Positions 1 through 5,330 of a stretch of DNA of 8,591 nt are shown one piece after another (position 1 is the stretch's first letter; every line of letters starts with the position of its first letter). The notes under the pieces are model-generated. The model did no database searches and had not been told where the DNA came from. It saw only the letters and a list, made by a program, of their open reading frames with translations. Source of the stretch: Bacteroidota bacterium (GTDB taxonomy: Bacteria; Bacteroidota; Bacteroidia; Flavobacteriales; Flavobacteriaceae); NCBI GenBank assembly GCA_023437485.1, contig JAEZGB010000172.1:1-8591 (forward strand), given 5' to 3'. The translations under genes were made by a program, and so were the position numbers.

Positions 1-280
1 CTTCAGTGCGGTTGCTGGCCTCTCCATTAAAGTATGCGGCAATCGCCTCCTTAAGTCCCATTTCCCGTGCCAGTTCCAGCAATAGCGACCGGGTTTGGTT
101 ATCGATCAGGTTCTTTGAATAATCAAATAGTAAATCATCCAAACGGATCTGGAAGTTTCCTGCACGGTCAGGATCAGTGGCGAAAAGATCGCGGAGTGAG
201 GCGTTGCCCATCTTTTCAAAATGGCGGGAAAGTTCCTGCCAGGCGGCCGTTGTTGTTGGATTGGTGCTTTTTAAAGGCAT
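1..280 (-). CDS. pgi: Glucose-6-phosphate isomerase, N-terminal part (cut by window edge)
   Basis: The 93 visible residues begin MPLKSTNPTTTAAWQELSRH and continue through a LFATDPDR segment, a DYSKN motif and NGEASNRTE. This matches the start of bacterial phosphoglucose isomerases such as E. coli Pgi (NPTQTAAW, LFAKDGDR, DYSKNRI, GEKINRTE). The enzyme interconverts glucose 6-phosphate and fructose 6-phosphate in cytosolic glycolysis and gluconeogenesis. The catalytic residues lie beyond the edge, so activity cannot be judged. The ATG at 280-278 fits the family N-terminus. No Shine-Dalgarno is evident, but a TAAATTTG promoter-like box lies 20 bases upstream, so the gene probably has its own promoter rather than reading through from the peptidase gene 193 bases upstream. 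Confidence 0.93.
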   Translation of the reverse strand, partial: MPLKSTNPTTTAAWQELSRHFEKMGNASLRDLFATDPDRAGNFQIRLDDLLFDYSKNLIDNQTRSLLLELAREMGLKEAIAAYFNGEASNRTE

Positions 281-299
281 CGGGAAATGGATTTATGCC

Positions 300-307
300 C
301 AAATTTA
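300..307 (-). promoter_or_regulatory. Probable -7 box for pgi (TAAATTTG)
   Basis: On the minus strand this octamer fits the Bacteroidota -7 consensus TAnnTTTG. It would start transcription roughly 10 to 15 bases before the pgi ATG. I found no TTTG -33 element at the usual distance of about 19 to 22 bases, so the call rests on one box. Confidence 0.4.
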
Positions 308-347
308 AGCAATATGCCTCTATGCAGCCCGGGGCGAAGTGAAAATC

Positions 348-439
348 CTGCCGGGGCGGGGCGGATTGAATCCCAGGGACGGCGGGCGACCAACGGAAGC
401 CCGCCGGCCGGGACTGATGAAACCGCGCCGCCCCGGCAG
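348..439. repeat. GC-rich nested inverted repeat (long hairpin) between the M23 gene and pgi
   Basis: A perfect 12-base inverted repeat (CTGCCGGGGCGG at 348-359, CCGCCCCGGCAG at 428-439) encloses a perfect 8-base one (CGGCGGGC at 380-387, GCCCGCCG at 399-406, 11-base loop). Smaller pairings between them (361-364 with 423-426; 371-374 with 410-413) would extend the structure to a long interrupted hairpin. The stretch is visibly richer in GC than its surroundings. It has no U-tract on either side, so it is not a classical intrinsic terminator. It could be a REP-like repeat, an mRNA-stabilising 3' structure for the peptidase transcript, or a pause site. No gene is seen in the 193-base spacer that holds it. 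Confidence 0.55.
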
Positions 440-473
440 ATTGGAGCGCAGAACCGGAATTGCTGCCCAAATA

Positions 474-1700
474 CTAAAGAGCCAGCCCGGCAATGGAATC
501 AAGCTCGCGTTTTAACGGCGTCATTTGCGCTATGAAACGAGGACGGTGGCGCTTGTCCATTGGATCGGCGTTGGGAAGTTTGAGCCTTAGCGCATCGACC
601 TGAACACCGTTTTTCCAAAACCGGTAGCAAACGTGAGGCCCGGTGGCAAGGCCGGTGCTGCCCACTTTCCCGATGACCTGGCCTTGCGTTACGCGCTGGC
701 CGCGTCGCACCAGGATTTTGGACATGTGCAGGTACTGGGTGCTGTAAGTCTTGTTGTGCTTCACCTTGACAAAATTGCCGTTGCCTGCGGTAAACCCGGT
801 TTGCTCCACTACTCCGGCGGCCGTGCTCATGATTGGCGTTCCGTGAGGTGCGGCGTAATCAGTACCTTTATGTGCTTTCCAAACCGCCTGGACGGGATGG
901 AAGCGGCGGGGCGAGAACCGAGAAGAAATCCGGCTGAACTTTAGTGGCGCCTTGAGAAAGAAATTCTTGAGCGGCTTGCCCTCTTCGTCGTAATACTGCA
1001 ATTTGCCATCAGGTTCCTGGGCGAAGGGAAACGCGTAGATAATTTTGCCCTTATACTCAAAAAATGCGGCTTGCAGGCTGTCGACACCGTCATAAATAGT
1101 ATCGCTTACGAAGCGCTCAGTAAATGTCACGCCAAACCTGTCACCTTTTTGAAGCTTGAAAAAATCAATTGACCATTGGTAAATCTTGGAAATTCGGGTA
1201 GCGAGTTCAGGGTCTACCTTTTCTTTGGAAAGGGCCTCGGCGAGCGAACCGTCAAGAGCTCCCGCGATGGTTCGGCGCTTAATGGTTACGGGCTTGCTTT
1301 TTTTGCTCACCGATACTGAATCTCGCAGGTCAACTACATAGTAGGTTAGCCTGTCAGGCTGATAAATAAAGGCCTGCAGGCGCTTCTCGCGGTCCAACGA
1401 GCGCAACAACGTAAAGGGCCGGCCTTTTTTGATTGACCGAACGTCAAAGGTGTCGCGGATTTTGGCAACTATATCGTGGACCTTTAACGTATCTAGGTTT
1501 TGACGGTTAAGGATACCTCCAAATGTATCGCCCGAAGCAATGGTGTCGTGCTGTACGTTGTAATCGTCCAACCTGAAACCAAAGTCAAACCGGCCTTCGG
1601 GTTTTGCGACGGGCTTTTCAGGCGCAGGCAGCGGATCTTCCTTGCAGGCTAGCACCAACAATGACAGAATGACAATGATAAATAGGTTGTGTACCGACAT
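474..1700 (-). CDS. MepM-like M23 peptidoglycan endopeptidase, lipoprotein, with a Cys replacing a zinc-ligand His
   Basis: This 408-residue protein resembles E. coli MepM (YebA). It has a lipoprotein signal peptide with lipobox LVLAC (Cys19), an OapA/LysM-like segment (about 50-100, with SGDTFGGIL), a Csd3-type middle domain (about 140-250, with WSIDFFKLQKGDRF) and a LytM/M23 domain (about 255-375, with FSRISSRF, HKGTDYAAPHGTPI and GSTGLATGPH). Such enzymes cut peptide crosslinks in peptidoglycan so that new strands can be inserted; a tethered location in the periplasm is expected. H277 and D281 (HxxxD), H325 (YLHM) and H356 are present. The usual second His of the HxH motif, a zinc ligand in LytM, is Cys358 (GPHVCYRFW). 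Cys can bind zinc, so the enzyme may be active with a His/Asp/Cys site, or altered. The ATG overlaps the stop of the tryptophan dioxygenase gene (TAATG) with AGGAA five bases upstream, implying translational coupling. Confidence 0.93.
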   Translation of the reverse strand: MSVHNLFIIVILSLLVLACKEDPLPAPEKPVAKPEGRFDFGFRLDDYNVQHDTIASGDTFGGILNRQNLDTLKVHDIVAKIRDTFDVRSIKKGRPFTLLRSLDREKRLQAFIYQPDRLTYYVVDLRDSVSVSKKSKPVTIKRRTIAGALDGSLAEALSKEKVDPELATRISKIYQWSIDFFKLQKGDRFGVTFTERFVSDTIYDGVDSLQAAFFEYKGKIIYAFPFAQEPDGKLQYYDEEGKPLKNFFLKAPLKFSRISSRFSPRRFHPVQAVWKAHKGTDYAAPHGTPIMSTAAGVVEQTGFTAGNGNFVKVKHNKTYSTQYLHMSKILVRRGQRVTQGQVIGKVGSTGLATGPHVCYRFWKNGVQVDALRLKLPNADPMDKRHRPRFIAQMTPLKRELDSIAGLAL

Positions 1701-2632
1701 TATTGTTCCTCGCCCCAGTTTTTGAGTTCGTCTTCGGTCCAGAGTTCGGGAAAAAATATCCGCCTTTGATATTTAGGATGCATGTATCGCTTCCAATCGC
1801 TGCCGCCGGTTGCCTCGCCCGAGCCGTGCCCGCTTTCAATGTATTTGCGAGCCGCGTTCAGGTGGCCCATCACCCATTTGACGTTTACTGTGTGGTCATA
1901 ATGGCGCATCGCCTCGACAAGGGTTTTGTCCTGGCGTGCCTCCTGCGGAAGCTGGCTAAATTTTTTCCAGATGTTGGTGGTATTGTAAGCCTCCATTTTC
2001 CGAAGGAAGAGTGCTTTGTACTTGGCCTCGAACTGTTTGATCAGGTATGACTTTTCGCCGGTTGCGTAATCTTTGCCCGCGGCTTGCCAGTAGAGATGTT
2101 CAAACGCGTGTTCGTACGGTGTGTTGCGGTCAATGGTTTCACGAAAGCGATGGTCGATCAGGTTGATCAGATCAGTCGAGCCGAATTCGATCAGGCGGTA
2201 TTGGGCGCTCTGAAAACCCGAAGCAGGAGTCAAGGTGTTGCGGAATTTCATGTATTGCTCCACTTCCATTCCGTCGCCCATAATATCAAATGAAGTGGTA
2301 AGCATGTCAAAATAACGGCTGATGCGGTGCAGGCGCTCGGCAAAAAATTTGGTTTCGATGTTTTGCGCGGCCGAAATCTGATCAATCTCCCATAAAATCA
2401 TCTTGAACAGTAACTCATTTACCTGATGATACATGATAAAGACCATTTCATCGGGCAGCGATGTACGCTGGGTTTGAAGGTTCAATAGCGCGTCGGTTTG
2501 GATGTAATCCCAATATGTAATGGGCCTGGACCAGAGCAGGCCCTCCAAATGGGTGTCGAGTTTTTGGCCGATAGCCGAGAATTTTTGATCCAGTTCTTGT
2601 AGCAGGGTTGAAGTTTGACTGGTTTGGGTCAT
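1700..2632 (-). CDS. Tryptophan 2,3-dioxygenase family protein
   Basis: This 310-residue cytosolic heme protein would oxidise L-tryptophan to N-formylkynurenine, the first step of the kynurenine route. Family motifs appear in order: YWDYIQTDALLNLQ (40-53), FIMYHQVNELLFKMILWE (65-82), FRNTLTPASGFQSAQYR (130-146) and ATGGS (274-278). By alignment to human TDO, F65, H69 and R131 match the substrate-pocket residues F72, H76 and R144. H257 in VMGHLNAARKYI is the likely proximal heme ligand. The length suits short bacterial TDOs. The segment after TGGS (WKRYMHPKYQRRIFFPELW) differs from the human and Xanthomonas form and seems to mark a bacteroidete subgroup. The ATG lies three bases after the DUF3108 stop with no Shine-Dalgarno. 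The kynureninase and formamidase genes are not in this window. Confidence 0.93.
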   Translation of the reverse strand: MTQTSQTSTLLQELDQKFSAIGQKLDTHLEGLLWSRPITYWDYIQTDALLNLQTQRTSLPDEMVFIMYHQVNELLFKMILWEIDQISAAQNIETKFFAERLHRISRYFDMLTTSFDIMGDGMEVEQYMKFRNTLTPASGFQSAQYRLIEFGSTDLINLIDHRFRETIDRNTPYEHAFEHLYWQAAGKDYATGEKSYLIKQFEAKYKALFLRKMEAYNTTNIWKKFSQLPQEARQDKTLVEAMRHYDHTVNVKWVMGHLNAARKYIESGHGSGEATGGSDWKRYMHPKYQRRIFFPELWTEDELKNWGEEQ

Positions 2633-2635
2633 GGT

Positions 2636-3406
2636 TTATTTTTTAATCGTAAAGGGATATTTCAGGCCTCTAAAGCCGTCCAGGTCAGCTTTTATGGAAC
2701 CGACTGCAAGGGAGGCCTTGATCCTTACCGGCAGTTTATTGTCATCGTCCGAAATCCAGACCGTGAGGCTTTCCTCTTCCTTGAATACCCGGCCCGATTG
2801 AACCAGCGGTCGGAACATCATTGTAGGGACGGTGCCGTACTTTGTCTTAATATCCTCTCGCCCAATGAATTTAAGTTTGAATTTTAATAGGTCATCGTCA
2901 AAGAACATGTCTACAGTTACTGATTCGCCCACCTTCAATTTGTCAATATTGGGGTGATTTCGCAAATAGTAGAACGTGGACATCACATCCTGCGTATTTG
3001 CCGGCACCGAAAAAGTTTTCTCCTTTTTGTCCTTATAGTCTTTTAATAGGATTTTATTGCCCGACTGATCGACGAAGCCTTCCTGGTTTTTGGTGTAGCC
3101 ACCTTCATTGATTTTGCGTACAAACTGATAAGGATTTCCGGTTTCCTTGTCAAAATAGCTCTCGTAATTGTCTTCGACCTTAAAGAAAAAACGCGACATC
3201 CCGGTAGTATAGCCCTTTCCAATGGCGTGGTAAACTTTCTTTCCGTTCTTGACGGCATCCTTCAACTCAAGGGTCGCGTAACCCGCATTGATTACACCGT
3301 AGTGGATTCGGAACTTGAACCATTCACCCGATTGAAAGGCGCGTTCACGAGGTGTCGAAAAACCTGCAGAGATAATAAAAACGAGTGCTATGAGTAGTTT
3401 TTTCAT
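2636..3406 (-). CDS. DUF3108 domain-containing exported protein
   Basis: This 256-residue protein starts with a signal peptide (MKKLLIALVFIISAGFSTP). It continues with GEWFKFRIHYGVINAGYATLEL (27-48), the typical opening of DUF3108 proteins, then a beta-rich body rich in charged and aromatic residues: FKVEDNYESYFD (75-86), DVMSTFYYLRN (140-150), TVDMFFDDDLLKFKLKF (164-180) and TVWISDDDNKLPVRI (215-229). DUF3108 has no settled biochemical role; the export signal places it in the periplasm or outer envelope. I chose the ATG at 3406 because it gives a normal signal peptide. The frame stays open upstream to 3478, but that longer start lies inside the terminator hairpin. It is the first gene of a DUF3108-TDO-M23 unit with almost no spacing. 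A well-formed promoter lies about 40 to 70 bases upstream of its start. Confidence 0.85.
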   Translation of the reverse strand: MKKLLIALVFIISAGFSTPRERAFQSGEWFKFRIHYGVINAGYATLELKDAVKNGKKVYHAIGKGYTTGMSRFFFKVEDNYESYFDKETGNPYQFVRKINEGGYTKNQEGFVDQSGNKILLKDYKDKKEKTFSVPANTQDVMSTFYYLRNHPNIDKLKVGESVTVDMFFDDDLLKFKLKFIGREDIKTKYGTVPTMMFRPLVQSGRVFKEEESLTVWISDDDNKLPVRIKASLAVGSIKADLDGFRGLKYPFTIKK

Positions 3407-3447
3407 GAGAATTGTTTGTAGATAGCCTCGCCGGACAATTACTGTTC

Positions 3448-3479
3448 CAAAAATACCAAAACAAAAAAACCCAGTCAAA
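3448..3479 (-). promoter_or_regulatory. Promoter of the DUF3108-TDO-M23 operon (TTTG, 20-base spacer, TATTTTTG)
   Basis: On the minus strand a TTTG (3479-3476) is followed after 20 bases by TATTTTTG (3455-3448), a close match to the Bacteroidota primary sigma-factor promoter. Transcription would start near 3440, leaving a leader of about 35 bases before the DUF3108 ATG. The -33 box lies partly in the loop of the terminator hairpin just upstream, so the terminator and the new promoter share DNA. Confidence 0.6.
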
Positions 3480-3495
3480 CGATGACCAGGTTTTT
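3463..3495 (-). terminator. Intrinsic terminator (minus strand)
   Basis: Read on the minus strand, AAAAACCTGGTCA (3495-3483) and TGACTGGGTTTTT (3477-3465) pair over 13 positions around a 5-base loop, followed by more U residues (a run of seven, down to 3463). Two of the pairs are G-U in the minus-strand RNA but A-C mismatches in the plus-strand RNA, so the hairpin is intact only in the leftward direction. It ends either the short RNA starting near 3574 or hppD transcripts. Confidence 0.75.
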
Positions 3496-3574
3496 ATGCT
3501 ATTAACCAACCAAAAAAACTATAAGTTATGAAAAATTTAAGCCCAAAAACACGGGAACCACCCCTTGTCTTTGC
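3464..3574 (-). ncRNA. Candidate small RNA or leader RNA of about 110 nt
   Basis: A TATATTTG promoter-like box just upstream and a strong terminator at the 3' end define a minus-strand transcript of about 110 bases with no convincing open reading frame. Near its 5' end GGGGTGGTTCCC can form a small hairpin (GGGG/UCCC, loop UGGU). A long U-rich middle follows, then the terminator stem. It lies in the hppD-DUF3108 gap. It may be a free small RNA, the processed 3' end of hppD mRNA, or an attenuator leader for the DUF3108 operon. I do not recognise the family. Confidence 0.4.
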
Positions 3575-3579
3575 GTTGG

Positions 3580-3587
3580 CAAATATA
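3580..3587 (-). promoter_or_regulatory. Probable -7 box (TATATTTG) for the candidate small RNA
   Basis: This is an exact fit to TAnnTTTG on the minus strand, about 100 bases downstream of the hppD stop. The -33 side is weaker: the closest candidates are TTTA with a 16-base spacer or TTTG with a 25-base spacer. Confidence 0.45.
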
Positions 3588-3689
3588 ACTCAGCTTTTTG
3601 AAGTAAACGTAGCAAAAAACCGAGTTTAACAATAATTTTACAAATGACTTCGATAAAATGTGTTGTGGACTAATTATTCATCAACAAAT

Positions 3690-4847
3690 TTACAGTGTGC
3701 CACGCAACTGTTGTTCGCGCTCAATGGATTCGAACAAGGCTTTGAAATTTCCTGCACCAAAACCCTTCGCGCCCATCCGCTGAATGATTTCAAAAAACAA
3801 GGTAGGTCGGTCCTGAACCGGTTTGGTAAAGATCTGCAACAGATAGCCTTCCTCGTCGGCATCAACCATAATAGCGAGTTTTTCCAAAACCGAAAGATCC
3901 TCCTTCATTACCTTCATGTGATCGCCCAAACGTTCGGGGACCAGTTCATAATAGGCATGGGGCGGCGGTGACAAGAACTCAACGCCACGGGCCCGAAGTT
4001 CGCTTACCGTGGTTATGATGTCGTCTGTGGCGATGGCGATGTGTTGCACGCCCGGACCACCGTAAAAATCAAGGTACTCTTCAATCTGCGATTTTTTCTT
4101 GCCTTCGGCCGGCTCGTTGATAGGGAATTTTATTCGGCCGTTGCCATTGGACATTACCTTGCTCATCAGTGCCGAGTATTCGGTATTGATCTGTTTATCG
4201 TCAAATGAGAGGAAATTCACGAATCCCATAACGTCTTCATACCATTTGACCCAGGTGTTCATCTCTCCCCAGCCCACGTTGCCCACCATGTGATCAATGT
4301 ACTTTAGTCCAACCGGTGACGGGTTATAATCTGACTTCCACTCCTTGTAACCGGGAAGGAAAATACCGTTGTAATTCTTTCTTTCGACAAAAATGTGGAC
4401 AGTTTCGCCATATGTGTAGATTCCGGAGCGCACCACTTCGCCAAATTCATCCTGCTCCACCATCGGTTCCATAAAAGGCCTTGCACCGCGTTTCACAGTC
4501 TCTTCATAAGCGCTTCGGGCATCTTCTACCCAAAGTGCCGCCACCTTCACGCCATCGCCGTGCTTGCGCAGATGGTCATTGATAATGGAATCGCCTCCCA
4601 ATGGGGTGGTGAGTACAAGCCTGATTTTATCCTGCTTCAGGACATAGGAAGCGCGGTCGCGTACGCCGGTTTCGAGTCCTGCATACGCAAGCGATTGGAA
4701 CCCGAAGGCCGTTTTGTAAAAGTGCGCCGCCTGTTTGGCATTGCCCACATAGAGTTCTACATAGTCTGTTCCCAAAAGCGGCAAAAAGTCCTGCGCGCCT
4801 TCAAATATTTTCTCGAGGCCGTACTCGACCGATTTAATTTCTTTCAT
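3690..4847 (-). CDS. hppD: 4-hydroxyphenylpyruvate dioxygenase
   Basis: This 385-residue cytosolic non-heme iron enzyme converts 4-hydroxyphenylpyruvate and O2 to homogentisate and CO2 in tyrosine/phenylalanine breakdown. It has two vicinal-oxygen-chelate domains: an N-terminal one (about 25-155, DYVELYVGNAKQAAHFYKTAFGF) and a catalytic C-terminal one (about 180-365). The expected iron ligands are H186 (YIDHMVGNV), H269 (GVQHIAIATDDI) and E353 (PTLFFEIIQR). The FPINEPAEGKKKSQIEEYL segment (241-259) and the C-terminal helix GFGAGNFKALFESIEREQQ (362-380) are typical of the family. Length is normal. The ATG sits directly against an inverted repeat, so its whole immediate leader is repeat sequence and there is no Shine-Dalgarno. 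It was probably once directly downstream of hmgA, which makes the next enzyme of the pathway. Confidence 0.96.
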   Translation of the reverse strand: MKEIKSVEYGLEKIFEGAQDFLPLLGTDYVELYVGNAKQAAHFYKTAFGFQSLAYAGLETGVRDRASYVLKQDKIRLVLTTPLGGDSIINDHLRKHGDGVKVAALWVEDARSAYEETVKRGARPFMEPMVEQDEFGEVVRSGIYTYGETVHIFVERKNYNGIFLPGYKEWKSDYNPSPVGLKYIDHMVGNVGWGEMNTWVKWYEDVMGFVNFLSFDDKQINTEYSALMSKVMSNGNGRIKFPINEPAEGKKKSQIEEYLDFYGGPGVQHIAIATDDIITTVSELRARGVEFLSPPPHAYYELVPERLGDHMKVMKEDLSVLEKLAIMVDADEEGYLLQIFTKPVQDRPTLFFEIIQRMGAKGFGAGNFKALFESIEREQQLRGTL

Positions 4848-4883
4848 AATTAGCGAATTTGATAATTAGCGAATTAGCGAATG
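4848..4883 (+). repeat. Left inverted repeat of the element
   Basis: This AT-rich 36-base repeat is built from copies of TTAGCGAATT. It pairs with 5295-5330 in inverted orientation and starts at the base next to the hppD start codon. It also supplies the last codons (SLIR) and stop of the four-helix-bundle pseudogene. Confidence 0.7.
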
Positions 4884-5259
4884 TGTGGTCGTGCGTTTGC
4901 ATGAACCAACAATGCTATTCAAGATTTTAATAATTTCAATTAATCGACTTAACAGTAATTCGTTCTTTGGATAATCAGGCAAGGCATTGCATAGGGAAAT
5001 CCAATACTCAGTTTCGTCAGCTTCTTTCAATGCAACTTTCATTTTATGTACAAAATCGGCCTTGCTCTCCGCATTTTGAGCTTCCTTAACATTTGCCCCG
5101 ATAGAAACCCGAACGAATAATCTGCCTGGCTATGACAAATTTCCTCTTGCTTTCAAGGTCTTCGGAATAAGCAACAACCTGAATTGCAAATTCAAAGGAC
5201 TTTTCAACAATCGGATTTTGCTCATACAATAAACTGGTGGTAGAAATTTTACTTGGCAT
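4866..5259 (-). pseudogene. Four-helix-bundle protein (S23/IVP family, TIGR02436-like), frameshifted
   Basis: From the ATG at 5259 the frame reads MPSKISTTSLLYEQNPIVEK, then SFEFAIQVV and FVIARQIIRSG (51 residues), and would stop at 5086 after 57 residues. Downstream, a different frame carries the rest of the family: SIGANVKEAQNAESKADFVH, KMKVALKEADETEYW, a leucine-rich helix, and a stop at 4868-4866. The family pattern RSGTSIGANxxEA shows that two bases of the Thr codon are missing near 5106 (or one extra base is present). Repaired, the protein would be 131 residues, normal for the family, with both halves well conserved, so the break is recent or a sequencing error. These proteins form pentameric helical bundles and are encoded in 23S rRNA intervening sequences and in many intergenic sites; their function is not settled. 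Confidence 0.85.
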
Positions 5260-5294
5260 ATATTAAATTGAATGGCTTATATAAACTCTTTGGT

Positions 5295-5330
5295 CATTCG
5301 CTAATTAGCTAATTAGCAAATTGACCAATT
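5295..5330 (-). repeat. Right inverted repeat of the element
   Basis: This is the inverted partner of 4848-4883. It begins CATTCGCTAATT and carries TAATTAGC twice. Its outer end overlaps the first two plus-strand bases of the hmgA stop codon (5329-5331). Confidence 0.7.

Larger units (their letters stand above)
4848..5330 (-). mobile_element. Inverted-repeat-flanked element carrying a four-helix-bundle pseudogene
   Basis: This 483-base unit is bounded by 36-base inverted repeats (4848-4883 and 5295-5330; 31 of 36 positions match by hand alignment). It contains only a frameshifted four-helix-bundle gene. It fills the entire hppD-hmgA gap, touching the hppD ATG and taking in the last bases of hmgA. 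The size, AT-rich TAATTAGC-type ends and single S23-like gene recall the intervening-sequence type elements seen in Bacteroidota and in some 23S rRNA genes. No transposase is present and no clear target duplication is seen, so mobility is inferred and would need a helper. Confidence 0.5.

Noticed and set aside
413..426. CTGATGA followed by GAAAC-like bases, reminiscent of a hammerhead ribozyme core
   Set aside because: There is no stem II between the two core segments and no matching cleavage-site helix; a chance match in a structured GC-rich spacer.
3407..3478. Upstream ATG at 3478 that would extend the DUF3108 protein by 24 residues
   Set aside because: The extension lies inside the terminator hairpin and covers the promoter; the start at 3406 gives a standard signal peptide.
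3528..3629. Plus-strand 33-codon reading frame (MKNLSPKTREPP...) in the hppD-DUF3108 gap
   Set aside because: It has no family resemblance, runs antisense to the candidate RNA and its promoter box, and lacks a ribosome-binding site or its own promoter.
3660..3690. Hairpin TGTTG/CAACA just after the hppD stop as its terminator
   Set aside because: The stem is only 5 pairs with a 16-base loop and no U-tract; the structure at 3463-3495 is far stronger.
5103..5110. GGGTTTC at the frameshift of the four-helix-bundle gene, which looks like a -1 slippery heptamer
   Set aside because: A -1 slip gives the wrong frame; the downstream half needs +1 (or -2), so a base loss is the simpler reading.
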